This document shows, one piece after another, positions 1 to 8,468 of a stretch of 51,739 nt of DNA (position 1 is its first letter; each line of letters begins with the position of its first letter). The translations under genes and the position numbers were made by a program. The stretch is from NCBI GenBank assembly GCA_012517435.1, contig JAAYUY010000028.1:1-51739 (forward strand), written 5' to 3'. The notes below the pieces were generated by a model. The model was not told where the DNA came from and did no database searches. It was given only the letters and a program-made list of their open reading frames with translations. The DNA is from Sphingobacteriales bacterium (GTDB taxonomy: Bacteria > Bacteroidota > Bacteroidia > CAILMK01 > JAAYUY01).

Positions 1-105
1 AGTTTTGGCATAAATCCCATGTTTACGGCAGCCAATAACAATCCCGGGTTTCTCTACATCTTTCAGAATTGCCTCTTTTTCTTCTCCTGTCCATGTTCTT
101 TTCAT
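1..105 (-). CDS. Transposase OrfA N-terminus (partial)
   Basis: The first 35 codons of an open frame begin at the ATG at 105 and continue past base 1. The translation starts MKRTWTGEEKEAIL and continues with a CRKHGIYAKT segment. This resembles the N-terminal helix-turn-helix of IS3/IS911-type OrfA proteins, which bind the terminal inverted repeats and, after frameshifting with OrfB, form the active transposase. Only the DNA-binding start is visible, so activity cannot be judged. The start is well placed behind the element's terminal repeat. Confidence 0.6.
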   Translation of the reverse strand, partial: MKRTWTGEEKEAILKDVEKPGIVIGCRKHGIYAKT

Positions 106-165
106 ATGTCTGAATTAGTGTTTTTAATTCACTAATTTAGTCCTAATGTTTAGGGGGCTAGATCA
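9..165. repeat. 157-bp tandem repeat, copy A
   Basis: Bases 9-165 match 166-322 without gaps at an offset of exactly 157. I count seven substitutions, about 95% identity. The unit runs from the IS terminal repeat through the leader to codon 32 of orfA. Confidence 0.92.
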
Positions 166-262
166 CATAAATCCCATGTTTACGGCAGCCAATAACAATC
201 CCGGGTTTCTCTACATCTCTCAGAATTGCCTCTTCTTCTTCTCCTGTCCACGTTCTTATTAT
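166..262 (-). pseudogene. Truncated transposase OrfA remnant
   Basis: This is the copy-B version of the OrfA start. The initiator codon is ATA (262-260) where copy A has ATG. The reading frame stays homologous for 32 codons, then runs into the terminal repeat of copy A and stops at a TAG (160-158). The lost start and the truncation make it a remnant. Its neighbour at 1-165 has an intact start, so copy B is likely the older element. Confidence 0.7.
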
Positions 263-322
263 ATGTCTGAATTAGTGTTTTTAATTCACTAATTTAGTAT
301 TAATGTTTAGGGGGCTAGATCA
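166..322. repeat. 157-bp tandem repeat, copy B (decayed)
   Basis: This is the second copy of the unit at 9-165, directly adjacent and in the same orientation. Its end at 322 carries the same TG-starting IS terminus. Sequence to its right (from 324) is unrelated to copy A. Confidence 0.92.
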
Positions 323-417
323 CTTTAAACCGATGTTAAAAAGCTGATAATTGCGTTTAATGATCCGGGTATATTTTCATGTGTCAATGCTGGATCTGAT
401 TGGCATTATTTTGTAAC

Positions 418-425
418 TATCTTTG
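418..425 (+). promoter_or_regulatory. Bacteroidota -7 promoter element (TATCTTTG)
   Basis: An exact TAnnTTTG match lies 18 bases before the ATG at 444 of the repeat-protein gene. It also argues against the TTG at 423 as a start, because that codon lies inside the promoter element. Confidence 0.65.
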
Positions 426-443
426 CATATCAAAAACTATCAG

Positions 444-3400
444 ATGAAAAAAATCAGTTTCGTTATTTTTTTATTGGGCATTGTCTTTTCATTGCAGGCA
501 CAGAATATCACACTCACTTCAAAAAACGCTAAATTCCGCTTAGGGTTTAACATAGGAAACCTTTACCAATGCAGCGATGTTGAACGATTACCTGGATTTG
601 GATATGGCCTTACCCTTGAACGCATATTAAAACCCGGGAGTGATGATTTTTTCAGCTTTTCGCTGAGAGCACGTTACCTTCATGGAATATCAAAAGGACT
701 TGACTATCAGTCATTTAGCGGCATACAGAACAATGTTGCACTGAATGGCACACGAAATACATTAATTAATTATGCCTCTTCTCCGGGATATGTTTACAAC
801 AATTACCGGACAAAAATTACTGATTTTTCAGGTGAATTAATGTTGTATTTCAATCAGTTGTGGTTAAAAACGCATATACTGCTTTATGGATGGGGAGGAT
901 TCAGCCTTGCTTCGTATGAAGCTACCATCAATGCAGTTGATGGTTTTGGAAATATGTACGACTATTCGTCCGTCATGCCCGGAACAAAAGATTTCGTCAG
1001 GGATCAACTGAAAAGCATGCTGGATAAAAAATACGAATCTTATGGCGACAATTTAGCAGGACCTGAACTGCTTTTTGGCCCTTCTGCAGGCATAGGGCTC
1101 GGGGTTCAGCTTACCAGACGAATTGCAGTTGGAATCGAACATAAAGTTACCTGGACCAATACAGACCTGCTGGATGGGCAGCAGTGGGATAAAAACAATA
1201 TTCGCTCAACGGATGATGACATTTACCACTATACCGTTTTGGGATTGAAATTTTTATTAGGAGGAAGTGATGAAACCAAAAAGAAAGACAAAACAAAACC
1301 CCAAACAGAAGATCCGCGCAGGCCACAGATTTTCATAACAGAACCTCAGCAAAATCCATATCTGAGCCCCGATTGCAAAACCTATATAACAGGAAGTGTA
1401 ACCAACCTCACCTCTGCCCAGCAACTGGTTATCAAAGAAAACAATGTGGTTCTCCCGCCAACGGCTTATTTTTTCAGACCTGAAACAGGTACTTTTAAAA
1501 TAGAAAAGACTATTACACAAAACAGTGAATACCAGATTATTGCCACAAACCAATATGGTAGTGCCATCAAGTTTCAGCACATCCACTGCACACCTAAAAT
1601 TAATAAACCCATCATAACCATTGAAAAACCGCAGGCCAATCCGTTTCAGACAAACAACTGCTTTGCTGAAATAATTGCTCACATCGAAAACATAAAAGGG
1701 AAAGAAAACATCACCGTTACAGAAAATAATGCTCCCCTGCTGGCAGCTGAATACACTTTCAACACCTATAACCGTTTGATTATCAATAAGAATATTAAAG
1801 ATCGCTCGGTTTTTGTCATCACCGCAAGAAACGAGGCAGGAACTACTTCTGCTGAAGTAGTCATTGATTGCCGAAAACCTTCCAATAAACCAGAAGTTAA
1901 AATCACTCTTCCTTCAGTAAGCCCTTTTATTACAAGCGATTGTAAAGCAGACATCAGGGCACTCGCCACCGGAATTACAAACAAATCTCAAATCAGCATC
2001 ACAGAAAACGGGAATTTATTGTCATCTTCCTTTTTCACCTTTGATCCGGTCAGTGGTTTGATAAAGATAAATAAAAACATCAGTGGATCAAGTACCTTCG
2101 TCATTAAGGTTCAGAATGAAAACGGCTCTGCTTCAGCCAGCACGATTATTCAATGCAAACAACTCCCCAAAACTCCTTTCGTTGAAATAACCAATCCCTC
2201 AGTCAATCCTTTTACCACAGAGGATTGCAGGGCAAACATCACGGCAACTATACAGAACATAGAGAATATCAATCAGATAAGCGTTTTTGAAGGATCAAAT
2301 CAATTGTCTTCAACTTACTACACCTACGACAGTTATGCCAAAATTCTGAAAATCAACAAGTTACTCTCCGGAAGTGCTGTCATAAAAATTGTCGTCAGAA
2401 ATGAAGCCGGGAGTGCAGAAGATGCCGTTGAAATCAAATGTTTAAAAGCACTTCCGCCATTACCAAAAGTAACGATTACCGAACCAAAGGCAAATCCTTT
2501 TGTTACAAGTAATTGTAATATAATTGTTTATGCTCTGGTAGAAAACATTAAAGGCTCTGAGCAATTAACCGTAACTGAAAACGGTTTCAGTCTGAATACT
2601 TCTTTCTGGAAATATAACCATGCCAACGGCATTGTCAGTATCAGTAAAGAAATCAGTGGAACTTCGGTATTTGAAATAACCGCAAGAAATGAAGCAGGAA
2701 ATTCAAAAGCCTCTGCAACGATAAATTGCGACAAAAAATCACTTCAACCATGCATCACCATTGTCAGTCCGCAGCAAAACCCGTATCAAACCACAGATTG
2801 CAAGGTAAGCGTTCGTGCCAATACCACAAATGTTACCAATAAATCGCAGATTATGATAAAAGAAAACGGTGTTGTAATTCCTTCCACTTCCTATTCTTTT
2901 GACAATTCAGGAGTTATCACCATGACAAAAGACTTCAGCGGGAAAAGCAACATTGAAATAAAGGTTACAACAGCCAATGGAACTGCCTCGGCCTCTCTGG
3001 TGGTCGAATGCCTGCCCAAAGCTTTACCTCCGGTGGTTACCCTGGTCGAACCAAATGTAAGTCCTTATCTGTCAGCTGATTGTATTGCAAAAGTAAAATT
3101 CAGTGTTAAAAATATTGAGAACAAAAACCAACTTGTACTAAAAGAAAATGGTAGCATTGTCCCATCATCCTCATGGTTTTATGATGCAGCCGAAAATATG
3201 GTTAGTTATACCAAAAACATTACAGGAGAAAGCAACTTTGAACTGACCGCCACCACAACGGCAGGAACTTCATCGGCAAAAGCAACCATCAGATGCCAGC
3301 GACAGGAACAAAAGCTCCCGAAAATTGTGATCACCTTTCCGGTTCAGAATCCATTCAAAACAAGTGAATGCAATGTTCAGGTAAAAGCATTGGCCACGAA

Positions 3401-5597
3401 TGTAACTTTAAAAAATCAGATAACGATAAAAGACAACGGAACCATACTGACATCTGAAGCCTTTTCTTTTGATCCGGCCAGCGGAATTATCAGCTTCACC
3501 AGAAATGTCAGTACCAAAAGTATAGTTGAAATAAAAGTCAATACGCCATCGGGCAGCGCAGTTGCTTCTCTGGTAATTGAATGTACGCCCAAACCAGAGC
3601 TTCCGGTCATTACCATCACACAACCTACCACCAATCCATACACCAGTCCTGACTGTAATACCGGGCTTAAAGCCACTATCAGGCATATTAACACCAAATC
3701 TCAGATTTCGGTTAAGGAAAGCGGCAGCCTGTTACCGGAAAATCTCTGGAGTTTTGACCCGTCAAGCGGATTGCTTAGTTTAAACAAATCAGTTGTGGGA
3801 GAGCAGTTATACGAAATTACAGCCACCAACCAGGCAGGTACATCAACGGCAAAAATAACCATTAAATGCCAACCTAAAATTCTTCCGCCTACTGTGGTGA
3901 TAAGCAGTCCTGCCATCAGCCCCTATGTAACAACAGATTGTAAAGCCACAGTAATAGCCAAAACCACCAATATCAGTCAAAAAAGTCAGATTAACATTAA
4001 GGAAAACGGAGTAACGATCCAGTCAGACCTGTTCACATTCGATCCTGTCAAACAGCAGGTAACTTTAACCAAAAACTTTGCAGGTACAGCCGTTTATGAA
4101 ATATTTGTTACGAATGAAAGCGGAACTTCTTCAGCCAAAACCACCTTTCAATGCCAGATACCTAAAAAACCACCTACAGTAAAAATTGTACAGCCCACGC
4201 AAAATCCTTTCATGACAAGCGAATGCAATGCAATAATACAGGCCACCGTAACAAATATCGAAAACAAATCGCAAATTACTGTTAAAGAAGGAAATACGCT
4301 GCTTACACAAAATGACTTTGAGTTCGATATTGCCACAAAAACTATCAGGGTTAAAAGGAATGTCAAAGGAACGGTAAATTTTGAAATCACAGTCAGTAAT
4401 CAGGATGGCTCAGCAACTGCCAGACAAACAATTACCTGTATTGAGCCGGTATTGCCACCGGTTGTAACCATCACCCAGCCTGCACTGAACCCATATAATA
4501 CTTACGACTGTAAGGCTGATATCAGGGCAAATGTTAAAAATGTTACCGACAAAAACAATATTTCCATTTTTGCAGGCAATCAGAAGCTTACCGCCTCCGA
4601 ATTTAATTTTGATGCAGCAACAGGGAATATCAGTTTTATTAAAGCATTGCCTCAAAGCAGTACAATTAAAATTACTGCAACCAACAGTGCAGGGACATCC
4701 GGTGCAGAAGTTACCATCAATTGCCTGCAGAAAGCTGATCCTCCGGAAGTGGTCATTATTACCCCTTCATCCGACCCGTATTTATCTGCACAATGCAATG
4801 CTTACGTAATCGCTAAAACAAAAAAAATCACGTCTAAGAACCAGATTACCATTTACAAAAACGGCTCTGTTCTGGATGGAATGTATTACAATTTTAATGA
4901 AGAAGAAGGTGAAATCATGTTTGACCAGGGTCTGAGCGGAGAAACCACTTTCCGTATAGTCGTTAAAAATGAAGGCGGCAGTGCAGAAGACAAGGTAACA
5001 ATCAAATGTCCTCCACCTGTAAAAACTCCTGACATAAAAATTCTGTCACCGGCCTCGAATCCTGCACAAATCAGCACCTGCAGAGCTGTTCTTCAGGCAA
5101 AAATCCTTGATTTTGGAGATGACGGGAAACTTGACGTCAGGGAAAACGGAAAAATATTACCTGCCTCCAACTATCAGTTTGATAAAGCTACCGGATTGCT
5201 GAACATCACCCGTGAATTTGTAGAAAAAACCACTTTCACCATCAATGTTTCAAACAAAGCTGGAAGTAAATCTGAGAGCATTTCATTTGTCTGTTCCGGT
5301 GGTGAAAAACTTCCGTTGGTTACAATAACAACACCCGTTGAGAATCCATATTATTCCGCTGATTGCAGTCTATATCTGACAGCTGATGTAATCAATGTTC
5401 AGGATGCAGACGGCCTGACGGTTCAGGTCAATGGGAAAGAACTTGAAAATAGCCAGTACACCTTTAATGCAGATAGCGGGAAACTGGTCGTCAACACCCG
5501 AAACCTGCCGGCAAAAGCAAAAATTACCCTTACTGCCAGAAATGAATACGGTACAACCGTCCGGTCGCTTGAGGTGAACTGCAAACCGGGATATTGA
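444..5597 (+). CDS. Giant outer-membrane protein with 15 Cys-paired Ig-like repeats
   Basis: The protein has about 1717 residues from the ATG at 444. A signal peptide (MKKISFVIFLLG...LQAQ) is followed by about 250 residues of alternating, aromatic- and glycine-rich sequence, consistent with a small outer-membrane beta-barrel (for example GPSAGIGLGVQLTRR). A charged Lys-rich linker leads into 15 successive repeats of about 95 residues filling the rest. Each repeat has an opening 'P.V.I..P..NP(Y/F)', then a Cys in a (D/N/E)C pair, 'NI..K.QI.(V/I).ENG', 'F.FD..(S/T)G.I' and a closing 'N..GSA.A...I.C'. The two Cys per repeat suggest one disulfide each in an Ig-like beta-sandwich. The chain ends KPGY just after the last repeat, with no T9SS sorting domain. 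It is probably a barrel-anchored stalk or adhesin; the function is unknown. A longer TTG-started reading from 423 is less likely because that codon is in the promoter. Confidence 0.8.
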   Translation: MKKISFVIFLLGIVFSLQAQNITLTSKNAKFRLGFNIGNLYQCSDVERLPGFGYGLTLERILKPGSDDFFSFSLRARYLHGISKGLDYQSFSGIQNNVALNGTRNTLINYASSPGYVYNNYRTKITDFSGELMLYFNQLWLKTHILLYGWGGFSLASYEATINAVDGFGNMYDYSSVMPGTKDFVRDQLKSMLDKKYESYGDNLAGPELLFGPSAGIGLGVQLTRRIAVGIEHKVTWTNTDLLDGQQWDKNNIRSTDDDIYHYTVLGLKFLLGGSDETKKKDKTKPQTEDPRRPQIFITEPQQNPYLSPDCKTYITGSVTNLTSAQQLVIKENNVVLPPTAYFFRPETGTFKIEKTITQNSEYQIIATNQYGSAIKFQHIHCTPKINKPIITIEKPQANPFQTNNCFAEIIAHIENIKGKENITVTENNAPLLAAEYTFNTYNRLIINKNIKDRSVFVITARNEAGTTSAEVVIDCRKPSNKPEVKITLPSVSPFITSDCKADIRALATGITNKSQISITENGNLLSSSFFTFDPVSGLIKINKNISGSSTFVIKVQNENGSASASTIIQCKQLPKTPFVEITNPSVNPFTTEDCRANITATIQNIENINQISVFEGSNQLSSTYYTYDSYAKILKINKLLSGSAVIKIVVRNEAGSAEDAVEIKCLKALPPLPKVTITEPKANPFVTSNCNIIVYALVENIKGSEQLTVTENGFSLNTSFWKYNHANGIVSISKEISGTSVFEITARNEAGNSKASATINCDKKSLQPCITIVSPQQNPYQTTDCKVSVRANTTNVTNKSQIMIKENGVVIPSTSYSFDNSGVITMTKDFSGKSNIEIKVTTANGTASASLVVECLPKALPPVVTLVEPNVSPYLSADCIAKVKFSVKNIENKNQLVLKENGSIVPSSSWFYDAAENMVSYTKNITGESNFELTATTTAGTSSAKATIRCQRQEQKLPKIVITFPVQNPFKTSECNVQVKALATNVTLKNQITIKDNGTILTSEAFSFDPASGIISFTRNVSTKSIVEIKVNTPSGSAVASLVIECTPKPELPVITITQPTTNPYTSPDCNTGLKATIRHINTKSQISVKESGSLLPENLWSFDPSSGLLSLNKSVVGEQLYEITATNQAGTSTAKITIKCQPKILPPTVVISSPAISPYVTTDCKATVIAKTTNISQKSQINIKENGVTIQSDLFTFDPVKQQVTLTKNFAGTAVYEIFVTNESGTSSAKTTFQCQIPKKPPTVKIVQPTQNPFMTSECNAIIQATVTNIENKSQITVKEGNTLLTQNDFEFDIATKTIRVKRNVKGTVNFEITVSNQDGSATARQTITCIEPVLPPVVTITQPALNPYNTYDCKADIRANVKNVTDKNNISIFAGNQKLTASEFNFDAATGNISFIKALPQSSTIKITATNSAGTSGAEVTINCLQKADPPEVVIITPSSDPYLSAQCNAYVIAKTKKITSKNQITIYKNGSVLDGMYYNFNEEEGEIMFDQGLSGETTFRIVVKNEGGSAEDKVTIKCPPPVKTPDIKILSPASNPAQISTCRAVLQAKILDFGDDGKLDVRENGKILPASNYQFDKATGLLNITREFVEKTTFTINVSNKAGSKSESISFVCSGGEKLPLVTITTPVENPYYSADCSLYLTADVINVQDADGLTVQVNGKELENSQYTFNADSGKLVVNTRNLPAKAKITLTARNEYGTTVRSLEVNCKPGY

Positions 5598-5599
5598 TA

Positions 5600-6883
5600 T
5601 TAAAAAATTCTTGAGTTTACGACAGAATACCCGACAATTTCCCAATTGTTGTAGAAACGGGAACGCATATAAACCAGTATGAGGTAATCATTTTCGGTTT
5701 CGTAGTGACTCCCCTGAAACCTGAAACAATCAGCTTTTCCGGAGGCCGGGTCTTTAATGACATAATAATAATTGTAGTAACCCTGCTTCAGGAAAATATC
5801 TGTCATATAAAGCTGTTTTTCAGGTACATAATGAAGTTTAAAGCGTGGATCAATCTTCCAGTCGCTCAGCGCCCCGAAAAGATAAATCTCTTCATCCTTG
5901 GGGTAAGGAGTACTTAACCTGAAAAACACTTTCACATAGTCAATTTCATTCATTCTCAGGGTTCGGGTTTCTCCTGCTATAATTCTTTCACCATTGATGT
6001 CGCTCCATTCGGCATAATCGAGATAGCTCCTGTCTTCATCAGTCAGCAGGTAGTACCTGAAAAAGGAATCGAGAACAATTTTATGAACACCCTGACCTGG
6101 AAATTTCTGCGGGCGTAAATCAATGAAACGCCATTCACTCAATCCGTCAAACAGATTTTCCTCATCATAATCATAAATCAGAACATTGTTTCTGACAAAC
6201 ATGGGTTGCAAATGTGTAATGACATTGTCCTGCCTTTTGTTTTGCGTGATGCTAACTTTGAAATCCAGTAAGGGGTTAGCCACATCAAGCCCCTGATAAT
6301 CAACTTCAAAATCAATTTCCTGTTTGCCGGCTTTAAACCTTGCCTGAGAAGCTCTCAATACTTCGGCAGTCACTTTGGCTGACGAGCTGACCACATAAAA
6401 TCTGCGGATAATAACCGGCTGATCTTTTTTCCCTGCCGGATAAACCATCAAGGCATAATTCCCCGTTAGTTTGAACCATGTTCCCCGAGAGGGAAAACTG
6501 ACATAATAGTTGGTATATCTGATATAAGTGTTGATGGAAAAATTGTAGTTTTCAATGTATCCATAATCAGGGCCTGTCAGGTATTGATCAGGGAAAAGTT
6601 CGCTGACCGTCCAGTCAAAATTGCAATAAACTATCTGATATTCAAATGATTTATAACCACCGCTCATGTCGTCAAAAGCAAGGGTAAGCGACATATCAGG
6701 TTTATTGATGTCGATAAAAGGATAGGAATTAATCTTCCCCGACTGATAAAACAAAATGGTCTGGAGCTGGTTGTCCAGAATAGTATCGGAAATGACATCA
6801 GGAAAAGAATATCCGGTACGATGGCACAGCATTAACAGCAGAAAGAATAAAAAAGTACTGGTTTTTTTCAAGAAAATATTCAT
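5600..6883 (-). CDS. Type IX secretion system Plug protein (DUF5103)
   Basis: A 427-residue protein with an N-terminal hydrophobic signal (STFLFFLLLMLCHRTGYS). The sequence matches my recollection of the DUF5103 family: an N-terminal region with SLTLAFDDMSGG, the aromatic stretch YQIVYCNFDWTVSELF, and a C-terminal beta-rich region with YLFGALSDWKIDPRFKL and GYYNYYYV. In Flavobacterium, DUF5103 is the Plug that closes the SprA translocon pore of the type IX secretion system. The length is normal and both ends look intact. Its stop lies two bases from that of the giant repeat protein, so the two genes converge with no room for a separate terminator. A divergent 200-bp spacer separates it from nqrA. 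No other T9SS machinery gene is in the window, but three likely cargo genes are. Confidence 0.8.
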   Translation of the reverse strand: MNIFLKKTSTFLFFLLLMLCHRTGYSFPDVISDTILDNQLQTILFYQSGKINSYPFIDINKPDMSLTLAFDDMSGGYKSFEYQIVYCNFDWTVSELFPDQYLTGPDYGYIENYNFSINTYIRYTNYYVSFPSRGTWFKLTGNYALMVYPAGKKDQPVIIRRFYVVSSSAKVTAEVLRASQARFKAGKQEIDFEVDYQGLDVANPLLDFKVSITQNKRQDNVITHLQPMFVRNNVLIYDYDEENLFDGLSEWRFIDLRPQKFPGQGVHKIVLDSFFRYYLLTDEDRSYLDYAEWSDINGERIIAGETRTLRMNEIDYVKVFFRLSTPYPKDEEIYLFGALSDWKIDPRFKLHYVPEKQLYMTDIFLKQGYYNYYYVIKDPASGKADCFRFQGSHYETENDYLILVYMRSRFYNNWEIVGYSVVNSRIF

Positions 6884-7038
6884 TTATTGTGTTTTAGAGC
6901 CAGTGCAAAAATGACAAATATCATTATTCGGTTGAATTCAGTAAGATAATTTTGCAATTCGTACAACTTTAAAGCCACAACCAAAGACAAGTATAAAAAG
7001 TTTCGCATAGATTAGAAATAATGAATTTAATAATTCAA

Positions 7039-7046
7039 TACTTTTG
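7039..7046 (+). promoter_or_regulatory. -7 promoter element of the nqr operon (TACTTTTG)
   Basis: An exact TAnnTTTG match followed by CAG lies 38 bases before the nqrA ATG, in an AT-rich 200-bp divergent spacer. It is the only full match I see upstream of the six-gene operon. Confidence 0.65.
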
Positions 7047-7084
7047 CAGAAGAAATTTTTATTCAATTTTTAATTGGAAAGCAA

Positions 7085-8437
7085 ATGTCATCAGACATCA
7101 TCAAAATTAAAAGAGGATTAGACATCAAGCTGGCAGGACAGGCTGAAAAAAAAATACATGAGGCATTAAGCATCGAAGAATATGCCCTGAAACCTACAGA
7201 TTTCAGAGGAGTCAGGCCAAGGTTGCTGGTAAAGGAAGGGGATAGCGTTAAAGCCGGAACTCCTTTATTTTACAGCAAAGACAACGAGCAAATCATGTTT
7301 TCATCTCCCGTTTCAGGTACTGTCATTGAGGTGTTGAGAGGTGAAAAGAGGGTTTTGCTTGAAATCAAAATCAAAAAAGATGAAACACAGGAGTACATTG
7401 ATTTTGGCTCAGCTGATCCGAAAAATCTTAGCAGAGAAGAAGTTCTTGAAAAGATGCTGAAAAGTGGTGTATGGCCACTGATACGTCAGCGTCCCTATGC
7501 CATAATGGCTAACCCCATCGATCAGCCAAAAGCCATTTTCATTTCTGCATTTGATTCTGCTCCGCTTGCACCCGACAAAAACTTTATTGTTCAAGGATAT
7601 AAAGAAGATTTTCAGGCGGGTATTCATGCGCTTTCCAAACTGACAAACGGCAAAATTCATTTGAATATCAGGGAAGGGGAAGCTGTTTCTGACGTATTTA
7701 CAGGAGCAACCGGAGTTCAGATAAACCGTTTTAAAGGCCCTCATCCGGCAGGAAATGTTGGTGTTCAGATTCATCATATCGACCCGATCAATAAAGGGGA
7801 AAAGGTCTGGTATTGTTATCCTGAAGATGTCATCATCATAGGACGCCTGTTTTTAAAAGGTATTTATCAGCCTGAAAAAATCATTGCCCTGACAGGCTCC
7901 GAAATTAAAGAACCTGCTTATTACCGTATCATATCGGGAGCAAAAGTAGAAAGCCTGCTGAAAAACAATCTTTTATCAGATCAGGTTCGTGTGATTAGCG
8001 GTAATATACTGACCGGAACAAAAATTTATCCAAAAGGATTCATTGGTTTTTACGATAGTCAGATAACCGTTATCCCCGAAGGGAATTATTATGAAATGTT
8101 CGGATGGCTGAGCCCCGGATTCAAAAAATTCAGCTTTTCCAGGACATTTCTCAATTTTTTCAACAGGAAAAATCTGAAACTGGATACCAACCTGCATGGA
8201 GGCGAACGTCCCTTCATTGTTACAGGACAGTACGAGAAGGTATTTCCTTTCGACATTTATCCGGTCTATCTGTTAAAGGCCTGCCTGACGGAAAACATTG
8301 ATAAAATGGAGCAACTGGGCATTTATGAAGTAGCTCCTGAAGATTTTGCCCTTTGCGAAGTCGTTTGCACTTCCAAAATCAATTCCCAGGACATCATTCA
8401 AAAAGGAATTGATTTAATGATTAAAGAAATGAGCTGA
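7085..8437 (+). CDS. nqrA: Na+-translocating NADH:quinone reductase subunit A
   Basis: NqrA is the large cytoplasmic-side subunit of the Na+-pumping NADH:ubiquinone/menaquinone oxidoreductase and has been linked to quinone binding. At 450 residues it has the family's usual length. The N-terminal half carries the biotinyl/lipoyl-like segment (RPRLLVKEGDSVKAGTPLF) and the middle has the conserved HPAGNVGVQIHHIDP stretch. It is the first gene of a six-gene same-strand operon in canonical A-B-C-D-E-F order, 31 bases before nqrB. The ATG at 7085 lies 38 bases after a clear promoter element. Confidence 0.95.
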   Translation: MSSDIIKIKRGLDIKLAGQAEKKIHEALSIEEYALKPTDFRGVRPRLLVKEGDSVKAGTPLFYSKDNEQIMFSSPVSGTVIEVLRGEKRVLLEIKIKKDETQEYIDFGSADPKNLSREEVLEKMLKSGVWPLIRQRPYAIMANPIDQPKAIFISAFDSAPLAPDKNFIVQGYKEDFQAGIHALSKLTNGKIHLNIREGEAVSDVFTGATGVQINRFKGPHPAGNVGVQIHHIDPINKGEKVWYCYPEDVIIIGRLFLKGIYQPEKIIALTGSEIKEPAYYRIISGAKVESLLKNNLLSDQVRVISGNILTGTKIYPKGFIGFYDSQITVIPEGNYYEMFGWLSPGFKKFSFSRTFLNFFNRKNLKLDTNLHGGERPFIVTGQYEKVFPFDIYPVYLLKACLTENIDKMEQLGIYEVAPEDFALCEVVCTSKINSQDIIQKGIDLMIKEMS

Positions 8438-8468
8438 AAATTTTTATAAAATTTTAAAACGAGAAAAA

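Larger units (their letters stand above)
1..165 (-). mobile_element. Left end of an IS3-family-like insertion sequence, cut by window edge
   Basis: Read on the minus strand, the element starts at 165 with a TG-initiated, C-rich terminus (TGATCTAGCCCCCTAAAC), followed about 60 bases later by the ATG of a transposase OrfA-like reading frame that runs off the window at base 1. A TG-starting inverted repeat with a CCCC run and a short leader to an OrfA with a helix-turn-helix start is typical of IS3-family elements. The other end lies outside the window, so the family is inferred from the terminus and 35 codons only. Confidence 0.6.

Noticed and set aside
1257-5077. Several 60-140 codon frames antisense to the giant repeat protein
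   Set aside because: They recur only because the same repeat codon pattern is read backwards; none has its own start context or family motifs.
444-5597. CRISPR-like or DNA-level tandem repeat in the giant gene
   Set aside because: The repeat is at protein level; the DNA copies diverge widely and no spacers exist.
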